In this document: piece after piece, positions 35,476 through 43,615 of the stretch | How the letters are laid out: each line of letters opens with the position of its first letter | Numbering within the stretch: the first letter of the stretch is position 1 | Assembly (NCBI RefSeq): GCF_029893085.1 | Contig: NZ_JARXWI010000011.1 | Location: 20,035 to 84,034, forward strand | DNA from: Parabacteroides sp. PFB2-10 | Lineage (GTDB): Bacteria; Bacteroidota; Bacteroidia; Bacteroidales; Tannerellaceae | DNA length: 64,000 bases | Direction of reading: 5' to 3' | The notes under the pieces: model-generated | Told to the model about the DNA's origin: nothing | Seen by the model: only the letters and a program-made list of their open reading frames with translations | The model's database searches: none | Position numbers and translations under genes: made by a program

Positions 35476-37908
35476 TCAGAACAATAGGACTACCTCTTCT
35501 CCCTCCTGCAGATCAATAGTTAACGTGGAGTCGACAATAGACATAGAGACTATTTTATTATTCTTTTTGATGATCAGATTTTCGGAATCGGCCGGGATCT
35601 TAATCGCGAACCGCCCAGACACAATGGCTTTCAGGCTGGCCGTAGTCAGCTTTCCTTCCGCCCACTCGGCAGCAACTTCACCTCCGCCTCTTACTTTCAG
35701 TCCTCGGAAGCTGCCGGAAGGCCAGGCAGTCGGCAATGCCGGAAGTATCTCGACCAGACCCGACTGGCTCTGCAATAACATCTCCGCGATGCCCGCGCAA
35801 CCACCAAAATTGCCATCGATCTGGAAAGGAGGATGCGCACAGAAGAGATTCGGATAGGTACCCCCTCCGTTGGTCATATTCGTGCCCCGGTCGACGCAAG
35901 GCTGCAAAAGCTCTGTCAAAAGCTTGAAAGCATGGTTGCCATCATGCAGACGTGCCCAGAAATTCATCTTCCACGCCATCGACCAACCGGTACTCTTATC
36001 GCCCCGCGCCTCGAGCGAGCGACGGGCGGCTTCCGCCAGTTCAGGGGTTTTCAGAACAGATATCTCATTGCCCGGATGCAAGCCATAGAGGTGCGACACG
36101 TGGCGATGCTGGGGCTCCGCCTCTTTATAGGGAGCCAGCCATTCCATGATACGCCCGTCGGGGCCAATCGTCGTCGGCATCAACCGTTCGCGTTTGGCCT
36201 TCAGCGTTTTCGAAAACTCTTCGTCGACCCTTAATAGCGAAGCCGCCTCTATGGTGTTGGTAAAGAGTTCGCGCAGGATCTGGTTGTCCATAGTCGATCC
36301 GGCCACAATACTTACCCGTCGTCCATTCTCCATGATAAAAGCATTTTCGGGCGAGGTGGTCGGTGCGGTCACGAGGTAACCATTGCGCGGATCCTCCACC
36401 AGCATATCGACAAAAAACAAGGCTGCCTCTTTCATGACCGGATAGACATCGGTCAGGTACTCCTTGTCGAGCGTATAGAGATAATGTTCATACAGATGCT
36501 GGCACAACCAGGCCGCCGACGTATTGGTAGCTCCCCAGGAGGGATGCTCGCCAGGCGCCGTAAACTCCCATACATTCCCCAGGATATGCGTCACCCAGCC
36601 ACGCGCGTTATAAAACACCTTGGCCGTGCGTCGTCCGCTTCGTACCTGTTGTTTGGTCCATTCAACCAGCGGCAGATGCAACTCCGAGAGGTTGGTTACT
36701 TCGGCCGGCCAATGATTCATTTGCAGATTAATATTCAAATGATAATCGCCATTCCAGGGGGTGCGGATCCTGTTCGTCCAGAGTCCTTGCAGGTTAGGCG
36801 GCAATAATCCCGGACGGGTAGAAGAGATCAACAGATAGCGTCCGAACTGAAAATAGAGCGTAGCCAGAGAAACATCCTGTCCGTCAACGGCAAAACGAGA
36901 AAGGCGTTCGTCGATCGGCATCTCTTCCCGTCCGGAGAGCCCCAGGTCAAGCTCCACCCGATCGAAGAGTTCTGCATACTTCTCCGTATGCGAATCGCGC
37001 AACGGCTGATAGGCCATAGCCTCCGCCCTATCGAGCATTGCGGTGGTCTGATTGATAAAATCATATTCTCTGAAATAATCGGTGCCCATACTCACCAACA
37101 GAATAACTTCCGTAGCATCGGCTATCTCCAGGCGGTCGGCCGCCGGCGTAAGGGTTCCACCCTGCGGCATCAATACCCTGACACGCGCTTCAAAGGGCAT
37201 ACCTTTGTATTCCAAGGTATCGACACCGTCGGATAGGCGTCCTTTCAACACGAGGTCTCTGCCGTCGGTCGTGACCGTGACACATTCAGGACGATTCATA
37301 CTCAGTCCAAACCGCAAGGCCTTCTCCCGATCGGCCGTGAGTCGCACGATGCCCACATCTTCCGAGAAAGAGGTAAAATACTCCCGGTTATAACGGATAT
37401 CACCTTTCATAAATGATAACGTAGAGACCGCCTCTTCGAGGTTGAGCGAACGCCGGTATTCCGAAACCGGAGCCCCCGCATCGGGATAGGAAAAATCAAG
37501 GTTGAGATAGCCTACAAGCTGCGAGCTTCCGTAAGGGGCATAGGCTCCGTTGCCATGGGCGCTACCCTGCCCACCACAGACAAAGGTGTCGTACATCAGT
37601 TGCTGCGCTTCGTCGTTACGTCCTTCAAACAATAGTTGACGTATTTCCGGCAGGGATTTGATCGCCTCCGGATTATCGGTATTTTGCATACTTCCCGACC
37701 ACAGCGAGATTTCATTCAGAAGAATAGATTCTTGTTCTATACCCCCATCAGGCATCAAGCCGATACGCCCATTACCCAAAGGAAATGTCTCTTCCCATAG
37801 TTGAGCCGGCTGATCGAAATGGTAGCTGAGTATTGGTTTCACTTGCTTTTCACACCCTGTCAATACAATCACCGACAGGAGTAAACAGAGTGGAGTAAGT
37901 CTTTTCAT
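35476..37908 (-). CDS. GH95 alpha-L-fucosidase family lipoprotein
   Basis: An 810-residue glycoside hydrolase with a lipoprotein signal (LCLLLSVIVLTGC). GH95 enzymes are inverting 1,2-alpha-L-fucosidases (or alpha-L-galactosidases) acting on host glycans and plant polysaccharides. Catalytic-site segments are present: GDYHLNINLQMNHWPAE (paired Asn residues), VTAPTTSPEN (Glu), QHRHVSHLYGLHPG and PFQIDGNFGG (Asp). The N-terminal beta-sandwich begins with WEETFPLGNGRIG, and a beta domain closes the C-terminus. Length is typical. No SusC/SusD pair is adjacent, so it is outside a classical PUL. It lies 24 bases downstream of the ABC exporter gene. Confidence 0.93.
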   Translation of the reverse strand: MKRLTPLCLLLSVIVLTGCEKQVKPILSYHFDQPAQLWEETFPLGNGRIGLMPDGGIEQESILLNEISLWSGSMQNTDNPEAIKSLPEIRQLLFEGRNDEAQQLMYDTFVCGGQGSAHGNGAYAPYGSSQLVGYLNLDFSYPDAGAPVSEYRRSLNLEEAVSTLSFMKGDIRYNREYFTSFSEDVGIVRLTADREKALRFGLSMNRPECVTVTTDGRDLVLKGRLSDGVDTLEYKGMPFEARVRVLMPQGGTLTPAADRLEIADATEVILLVSMGTDYFREYDFINQTTAMLDRAEAMAYQPLRDSHTEKYAELFDRVELDLGLSGREEMPIDERLSRFAVDGQDVSLATLYFQFGRYLLISSTRPGLLPPNLQGLWTNRIRTPWNGDYHLNINLQMNHWPAEVTNLSELHLPLVEWTKQQVRSGRRTAKVFYNARGWVTHILGNVWEFTAPGEHPSWGATNTSAAWLCQHLYEHYLYTLDKEYLTDVYPVMKEAALFFVDMLVEDPRNGYLVTAPTTSPENAFIMENGRRVSIVAGSTMDNQILRELFTNTIEAASLLRVDEEFSKTLKAKRERLMPTTIGPDGRIMEWLAPYKEAEPQHRHVSHLYGLHPGNEISVLKTPELAEAARRSLEARGDKSTGWSMAWKMNFWARLHDGNHAFKLLTELLQPCVDRGTNMTNGGGTYPNLFCAHPPFQIDGNFGGCAGIAEMLLQSQSGLVEILPALPTAWPSGSFRGLKVRGGGEVAAEWAEGKLTTASLKAIVSGRFAIKIPADSENLIIKKNNKIVSMSIVDSTLTIDLQEGEEVVLLF

Positions 37909-37932
37909 ATGATTTGTTTAAAATAAATGAGC

Positions 37933-39780
37933 CTAAAAACTTTGCATATCGCAAAGACGCTTATAATAGCCATCCAATGCGATCAATTCGTCGTGGCGGC
38001 CACTCTCTACAATTTCGCCCTCGTGCATCACACAGATCCTGTCCGCGTTGCGGATGGTAGAAAGGCGATGCGCAATCACGATCGTAGTTCGGTTCTTCAT
38101 CAGGTTCTCCAATGCCTCTTGCACTAAACGTTCCGACTCGGTGTCGAGTGCCGAGGTGGCCTCGTCGAGAATAAGAATCGGCGGATTTTTGAGAATCGCC
38201 CGGGCGATGCTGATGCGCTGGCGTTGTCCGCCCGACAGCTTGCCACCGCGATCGCCGATATTCGTATCATAGCCCTCTTCGGTCGCCATAATAAACTCAT
38301 GGGCATTGGCAATGCGGGCAGCCTCTTCGACCTCCTCTCGCGTAGCGCCTTCCACGCCAAAGGCAATATTGTTGAAGAAGGTATCGTTGAACAGGATCGC
38401 CTCCTGATTGACATTCCCCATCAGGTTGCGCAGGTCATAGAGCGTAGCCTGCCGTACATCGGTCTCATCGATGCGGATCCCTCCGTTTGTCACATCATAG
38501 AAACGTGGCAACAGATCGACCAAGGTGCTCTTGCCCGAGCCCGATTGTCCGACCAAGGCCACCGTCTTTCCTTTGGGAATTTCCAGGTTAATACCCTTCA
38601 ATACCCATTCGTTCTGATACTTAAACCAGACATTCTCGTAAGTAATACGGTCAGTCAATATTATATCTTTAGGCGATTCCGGATCATGAATATCGGTTTG
38701 GGCGTCTAAGATCATATCTACCCGTTCCATCGAAGCAAGCCCTTTCTGAATAGCATAAGTAGCTTTGGTCAGGTCTTTGGCGGGATTGATGATGCTATAG
38801 AATATCACTAAGTAATAGATAAAAGTAGAAGCATCGATCGAGCTATTGGCAGAAAGGATCAACGAGCCTCCATACCACAAGACAATCACAATCGTAATCG
38901 TGCCCAGAAACTCACTCATCGGATGCGCCATCTGCTGGCGACGGTAGATGCGGTTGGTGATCGAACGAAACTTCTCATTCGCCTTATTAAACCGTTCCTG
39001 TATTTTCAGTTCGGCATTAAACGCCTTAATGATGCGCAGTCCGCTCAGCGTTTCCTCTATTTGACTCATCAACAGCCCCCATTGCTGTTGCCCGTCTAAG
39101 GATTTACGTTTAAGGCTTTTGCCCACTTTCCCCATCAGGTAACCAGCCACAGGCAATAACACTAAAACGAAAATAGTGAGCTGCCAACTGATCACGATCA
39201 TACCGATCAGATAGATCAGGATCAATATTGGATTCTTGAAAAGCATATCCAATGAGCTCATGATCGACGTCTCTATCTCGTTCACGTCGCCCGATACGCG
39301 GGCGATGATATCCCCTTTGCGCTCTTCGGAGAAAAAGGCGAGGGGCAATTGGGTGATCTTGCGATTGATCTGGTTGCGGATATCGCGCACCACGCCTGTG
39401 CGGATCGGGATCATCGTGAAGAAGGCCATATACATAGCCGTCACCTTCAGGAAGGTCATCACAATCAGGAAAACACCCAGGATAATCAAGGCATAGGTTC
39501 CCCCCTTGGTCTCTATCAGATTGGAAACGAACCAGAAGAAATTATTCTTCACCACCTCCGCCGTTGCTTTCCAAGCATCCCAAGAGCCCGGGTTGAATAC
39601 CCATTCCATATAACTATAGGTCTTCTCTTCCAACCGGAACAGGATGTTCAGGATCGGAATGATCAGAGCAAAGGAAAAGAGATTAAGGATAGCGGACAGG
39701 ATATTAAAGAAGATATTCCATCCCAGAAACTTCTTATAAGGAGGCACAAATCGCCGGAGAATGCGCACGAAATCTTTCAT
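37933..39780 (-). CDS. ABC exporter, fused permease-ATPase (MsbA-like)
   Basis: 615 residues with a six-helix membrane domain (about 20-330) and an ATPase domain (about 370-615). Motifs are Walker A GQSGSGKST, signature LSGGQRQR, Walker B ILILDEATSALD and the H-loop IVIAHRLST. The coupling-helix region and length fit lipid A flippases and related homodimeric exporters. Substrate cannot be fixed. It heads a - strand series that may include the GH95, DUF4468 and ABC-import genes. Confidence 0.9.
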   Translation of the reverse strand: MKDFVRILRRFVPPYKKFLGWNIFFNILSAILNLFSFALIIPILNILFRLEEKTYSYMEWVFNPGSWDAWKATAEVVKNNFFWFVSNLIETKGGTYALIILGVFLIVMTFLKVTAMYMAFFTMIPIRTGVVRDIRNQINRKITQLPLAFFSEERKGDIIARVSGDVNEIETSIMSSLDMLFKNPILILIYLIGMIVISWQLTIFVLVLLPVAGYLMGKVGKSLKRKSLDGQQQWGLLMSQIEETLSGLRIIKAFNAELKIQERFNKANEKFRSITNRIYRRQQMAHPMSEFLGTITIVIVLWYGGSLILSANSSIDASTFIYYLVIFYSIINPAKDLTKATYAIQKGLASMERVDMILDAQTDIHDPESPKDIILTDRITYENVWFKYQNEWVLKGINLEIPKGKTVALVGQSGSGKSTLVDLLPRFYDVTNGGIRIDETDVRQATLYDLRNLMGNVNQEAILFNDTFFNNIAFGVEGATREEVEEAARIANAHEFIMATEEGYDTNIGDRGGKLSGGQRQRISIARAILKNPPILILDEATSALDTESERLVQEALENLMKNRTTIVIAHRLSTIRNADRICVMHEGEIVESGRHDELIALDGYYKRLCDMQSF

Positions 39781-39943
39781 ACATCGCCTTTTTAATTCGG
39801 ATTAAGGCCGCAAGTTAGCGATAATCCTGCTTATAAACCTTTTCTTTTTAAGAAATTCAACCGACCTTCCTGGGCGCATACGATAAATGAGATTTGAAAA
39901 TTCAGGTATGGTAAGGTTTGATGATACGGGGGATTCAATTAAT

Positions 39944-40463
39944 GTAATAATTGAAGGAGAAGGGAGAAGGGAGAAAGGAGTGAGGGATATTCAAATTTGG
40001 GAAGAATTGAAGGTTTTTCATTCTTTATGCGAGGCTTGCTGAGTTATCAATTGGCTAAGGCCGATCTTCGATTGCCGTCGGTTTCAACCGACGGATCAAG
40101 GATGTTTTTCTTCATGGCTTTAGCCAAAACATATTACACATTTGGCTAAAGCCATTTTATTTTGCCTTCTCTAACCGTCGGTTGAAACCGACGGCAATTG
40201 ATAACTCGGCAAGCCTCGCATAAAGAGATGATATCTTCAATTCCTTCCCGATTTGAAGATCTCACCGTGTATTTTGTACACGCACCTTTTCATTTGTTAA
40301 AAACTCGATTGTAAGCAAAACCACCCCTTTTGCTTACAAATCCATACGTTAAAAAATGTTTCTCCCGGGAGTTTGTCTCCGAAGTCCCTCGTTTTTGCGC
40401 ACAAAGTCCCGCCGAAATTACAAATCGTAAATTAGGGGTTTCATCGAAAACAAGCAAATTAAC
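39944..40463 (+). repeat. Composite dispersed repeat, copy B
   Basis: Starts with the same AATGTAATAATTGAAGG as copy A. It then carries a large imperfect palindrome (39980-40266) and ends with the 168-bp core at about 40296-40463, in the same orientation as copy A. The core hairpin pairs TTGTAAGCAAAA with TTTTGCTTACAA. The element fills the divergent region between the ABC exporter and the acyltransferase operon; no gene is evident in 39781-40646. Confidence 0.85.
39980..40266. repeat. Nested palindromic element inside repeat copy B
   Basis: The outer arms pair across almost 290 bp. The best part is 40022-40053 against 40195-40226, 31 of 32 bases complementary. Weaker pairing extends to GTGAG/CTCAC at the outer ends. 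Inside are a second pair (CCGTCGGTTTCAACCGACGG and CCGTCGGTTGAAACCGACGG, each self-complementary) and GGCTTTAGCCAAA facing TTTGGCTAAAGCC. Confidence 0.9.
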
Positions 40464-40541
40464 GTTTATTTACATTTTTGTAATATGAGAAAAAAACCAA
40501 GATCTACCCGAAATAGACTATGAGGGGAAAAAGAAAAAAAC

Positions 40542-40549
40542 TATTTTTG
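40542..40549 (+). promoter_or_regulatory. -7 box of the acyltransferase/ketosynthase operon
   Basis: TATTTTTG matches TAnnTTTG, about 97 bases before the chosen ATG at 40647, leaving a leader of roughly 90 nt. Confidence 0.5.
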
Positions 40550-40646
40550 CACTTCCAATTGAATGAATGATAAATAATTAAATGTTGACCGGCCTAATGG
40601 GAGGTGTGTGTACCGGAAACATTGGGTTCAGAACTATGATATTTAT

Positions 40647-42032
40647 ATGACAGAAACAAGTAAACAAGCGAAAAAAAATGTGCGGAAAGATCGTCCGGGG
40701 GTAGGTTATAAGTCCTTTAAGGCCTATGTGCGTTTTATTTTTTCGGGGTTGTACAACCGTAAAACCTATGTGGTCGACCGCGCGAATATACCGGAAGAGG
40801 GGCCTTTGATGATCGTATCAAACCATCAGAACAGCCTGAACGATGCCTTGGCATTGGTTATGGCCGTTGGTGAGAGAGGCGGCAAAAAGGTACGCGCCAT
40901 TACCCGGGCCGATGCCTTCAAACCGCCGGTAGCAAAACTGTTTCGCTGGATCGGGTTGATGCCTGCCTTTCGCTTGCAATACGACGGTGCGGAGACGCTT
41001 TCTAATAATACCCATTCGTTTAGCGAAGCCTCCGAGGAGATCCTGAACGACGGTACGGTAATTATCTACCCCGAAGCCGGACACCAGGATAAACATTGGC
41101 TGGGGACGTTCACCTACGGCTATTTGAAAATCCTTTTCGATGCCGCCGAAGCCAGTCATTTCGAGAAAGAGATCTATCTGTTGCCCTCTTGTAACCATTA
41201 CGAGGATTATTTGGGGGTGCAGACCGATATGATGATCCGTTTTGGTAAACCGATCGATTTATCGCCTTTTTATGAATTGTACCAGACAAAGCCACGTACG
41301 GCTCAACGGCAGATCAACGCCCTGGTGCGGGAGCAGATATCCGACATGATGCTGGATATAACCGATCTGGACAATTACGAGTCTATCGATTTCCTACGCA
41401 ATACCTACGGCATAGACTATGCGCGCCGGAAAGGGTTGGATCCCGATAAATTGCCGGAGAAGCTTGCTGCCGATAAATTGTTGTTCAAAGAACTAAACGA
41501 CAAGAAAGAGGCAGGCGAGAAGGCGGTAGAGAATGTGTATTGCGATGCCTTCTGGTTAAACAGGCAGATACGCAAATGGAAGATCGATGATTCTTTTTTC
41601 GACAAGAAGCCGTCTGTCGGGAAGATCCTATTAAAAGCTGTGTTGCTGCTGGCTCTGTTTCCCCTTTTTATTTTGGGGGCAATCCCTAATTTGTTCGTCG
41701 TTTTTACACCGGAACTTATTAATAAAAAAATAAAAGATTTTATGTTTCACGGAACTATACGGGTGATATTTAATGTGTTAGTTGGTGTTCCGGTTACTTG
41801 TTTGGTGCTTTTGATCAGTGTCTGGACTATCTCCGGATCATTTTTACTGGCTTTGATATCTATTGCGATCTTACCGATTCTGTTTATCTTTGCCCACTAT
41901 TATACGAAAGCATTAGTAAAGTGCATGAAAGAGATCCGATTTAGGATTCTGTCGGCAAAAGGGGAGTTGAGCGAACTCGTTACTGTCCGACAACGTATGT
42001 ATGAAACAATTCACAAACTGTTGCAACAATAA
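40647..42032 (+). CDS. Lysophospholipid acyltransferase family protein (PlsC-like, membrane)
   Basis: 461 residues from ATG 40647; an upstream GTG at 40608 is less likely. The acyltransferase domain lies at about 25-240. It contains SNHQNSLNDALA (an HX5D spacing, as in the GPAT-like branch), FRWIGLMPAFRL and IYPEAGHQ (acceptor-site EG-type motif read as EAG). The C-terminus has two or three membrane helices (ILLKAVLLLALFPLFILGAIP; VLVGVPVTCLVLLISVWTI). As first gene of a ketosynthase-ACP operon it may transfer the finished acyl chain to a glycerolipid or sugar anchor, as acyltransferases do in aryl-polyene clusters. Phospholipid synthesis is the alternative. Confidence 0.8.
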   Translation: MTETSKQAKKNVRKDRPGVGYKSFKAYVRFIFSGLYNRKTYVVDRANIPEEGPLMIVSNHQNSLNDALALVMAVGERGGKKVRAITRADAFKPPVAKLFRWIGLMPAFRLQYDGAETLSNNTHSFSEASEEILNDGTVIIYPEAGHQDKHWLGTFTYGYLKILFDAAEASHFEKEIYLLPSCNHYEDYLGVQTDMMIRFGKPIDLSPFYELYQTKPRTAQRQINALVREQISDMMLDITDLDNYESIDFLRNTYGIDYARRKGLDPDKLPEKLAADKLLFKELNDKKEAGEKAVENVYCDAFWLNRQIRKWKIDDSFFDKKPSVGKILLKAVLLLALFPLFILGAIPNLFVVFTPELINKKIKDFMFHGTIRVIFNVLVGVPVTCLVLLISVWTISGSFLLALISIAILPILFIFAHYYTKALVKCMKEIRFRILSAKGELSELVTVRQRMYETIHKLLQQ

Positions 42033-42042
42033 TATTAAGGTA

Positions 42043-43266
42043 ATGAAGAGAAGAGTTGTAATAACCGGGATGGGTATTTATTCTTGTTTAGGGAAAGACC
42101 TGGAAGAGGTGCGCCAATCGTTGTATGATGGCAAATCAGGAATTATATTTGATCCGTCACGAAAAGAATTAGGGTTCCGTTCGGCCTTGACGGCTCACCT
42201 GGAGGTGCCCAATCTGAAAGGCGTATTAAGCCGGAATCAACGTGTCTATATGCCGGAAGAGGCGAATTATGCCTATATGGCTACCAAAGAAGCGTTGGAT
42301 CATGCCGGAATCGATGAGGATTTTCTCAACCAACATGAGGTTGGACTATTATACGGAAATGACAGCACAGCGGAAGCCGTAATGAAGAGTGTCGACACGA
42401 TGCGCGAGAAGAAAGACACCACCATGATCGGTTCGGGCGCTATTTTTCAGTCTATGAACTCGACGGTGACGATGAACCTTTCCTGTATCTTCAAACTCAA
42501 AGGAATCAACCTCACCATATCAGGTGCTTGTGCCAGCGGATCGCATGCGATCGGCCTGGGTGCCCTGTTGATCCAATGGGGATTACAAGACTGCGTAGTC
42601 TGCGGAGGTGCGCAGGAGGTCAACCCCTACTCTATCGGCAGCTTCGACGGCATCAGTGCCTTTTCGGTACGCGAAAGCGATCCGACAAAAGCCTCGCGCC
42701 CATTCGACAGAGACCGTGACGGCTTGGTTCCCGGAGGGGGAGCCGCTACGGTGATCATCGAAAGCTACGAATCAGCCGTGAAACGCGGGGCACCTATCCT
42801 GGCAGAGATCTGCGGATATGGCTTTTCCTCGAACGGCGATCATATCTCGGTACCTAATGTCGACGGACCGGCACGTTCGCTGATGATGGCGTTGCGCGAG
42901 TCGGGCATGGATATCCGCGATATCGGTTATATCAATGCACATGCTACCTCAACGCCGGTTGGCGACAAAAACGAGGCAAAAGCGATCGATAGTGTGTTTG
43001 GCGACTACAAACCGGAGGTGACTTCCACCAAGTCGCAGACCGGACACGAGATGTGGATGGCGGGGGCCAGTGAGGTGATCTATTCCATGCTGATGATGCA
43101 AAACGGTTTTATCGCACCGAACCTGAATTTCGAAAACCCCGACGAGGACTCGGCTAAGCTGAATATTCCTGACAAGCGGGTAGAGAAAAACTTCGATGTG
43201 TTCCTCTCCAACTCGTTTGGTTTCGGGGGAACCAACTCAACACTGATTGTAAAGAATCTGAAGTAA
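42043..43266 (+). CDS. Beta-ketoacyl-ACP synthase (KAS I/II family)
   Basis: 407 residues, a condensing enzyme extending an ACP-bound chain by malonyl units. The start at ATG 42043 gives the canonical RRVVITGMG opening. The longer frame overlaps the acyltransferase by 32 bases. The Cys-His-His triad is intact: ISGACASGSHA (Cys about 163), NAHATSTPVGD and KSQTGHEMWMAG. It lies in an operon with its own ACP and exporter, so it is a specialised pathway enzyme rather than the housekeeping FabF. Similar ketosynthases occur in aryl-polyene and flexirubin clusters. Confidence 0.88.
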   Translation: MKRRVVITGMGIYSCLGKDLEEVRQSLYDGKSGIIFDPSRKELGFRSALTAHLEVPNLKGVLSRNQRVYMPEEANYAYMATKEALDHAGIDEDFLNQHEVGLLYGNDSTAEAVMKSVDTMREKKDTTMIGSGAIFQSMNSTVTMNLSCIFKLKGINLTISGACASGSHAIGLGALLIQWGLQDCVVCGGAQEVNPYSIGSFDGISAFSVRESDPTKASRPFDRDRDGLVPGGGAATVIIESYESAVKRGAPILAEICGYGFSSNGDHISVPNVDGPARSLMMALRESGMDIRDIGYINAHATSTPVGDKNEAKAIDSVFGDYKPEVTSTKSQTGHEMWMAGASEVIYSMLMMQNGFIAPNLNFENPDEDSAKLNIPDKRVEKNFDVFLSNSFGFGGTNSTLIVKNLK

Positions 43267-43288
43267 TATATATAAATGAATGGTAAAC

Positions 43289-43531
43289 ATGGAGAAGCAA
43301 GAGATTATTAATAAGGCAAATGAGGCGATGGCCGAAGAGTTCGAGATCGAATTGGGCGATATCACGCCCGATGCCATTATCAAAGACACATTGGATATCG
43401 ATAGTTTAGGACTGGTGGACCTGGTGGCCCTGATCGAAAGCCTGTTTGGCGTGAAGATACAGAATACGGAGATCGCATCGATTCAGACATTCCAGGATCT
43501 GTATGATTATATCGAATCAAAAATGAATTGA
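43289..43531 (+). CDS. Acyl carrier protein
   Basis: 80 residues (an in-frame ATG at 43280 would add three). The phosphopantetheine site is the Ser in DIDSLGLVDL, near residue 38. Helices II-III are acidic (LVALIESLFGVKI). It starts 22 bases after the ketosynthase and is presumably its dedicated carrier. DSLGLVDL differs from the housekeeping DSLD(T/M)VEL form, as expected for pathway-specific ACPs. Confidence 0.92.
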   Translation: MEKQEIINKANEAMAEEFEIELGDITPDAIIKDTLDIDSLGLVDLVALIESLFGVKIQNTEIASIQTFQDLYDYIESKMN

Positions 43532-43558
43532 TCATTTATCGAATAGAAAACAGAGATA

Positions 43559-43596
43559 GAGACACAGAGACGCCGCGTCTTCTGTGTCTCTGTGTT
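43559..43596 (+). terminator. Hairpin between ACP and exporter genes
   Basis: GACACAGAGACG and CGTC..CTGTGTC arms surround a CCG loop, followed by a short T4 run. It could be an attenuator or processing site inside the operon; the short T-run makes a strong terminator unlikely. Confidence 0.4.
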
Positions 43597-43615
43597 TTAA
43601 CTAATTGTGAGCGAT

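Noticed and set aside
35476..37908. GH95 gene as part of a polysaccharide utilization locus
   Set aside because: No SusC/SusD pair, sulfatase or sensor gene lies around it; neighbours are ABC transporters and a DUF4468-type gene.
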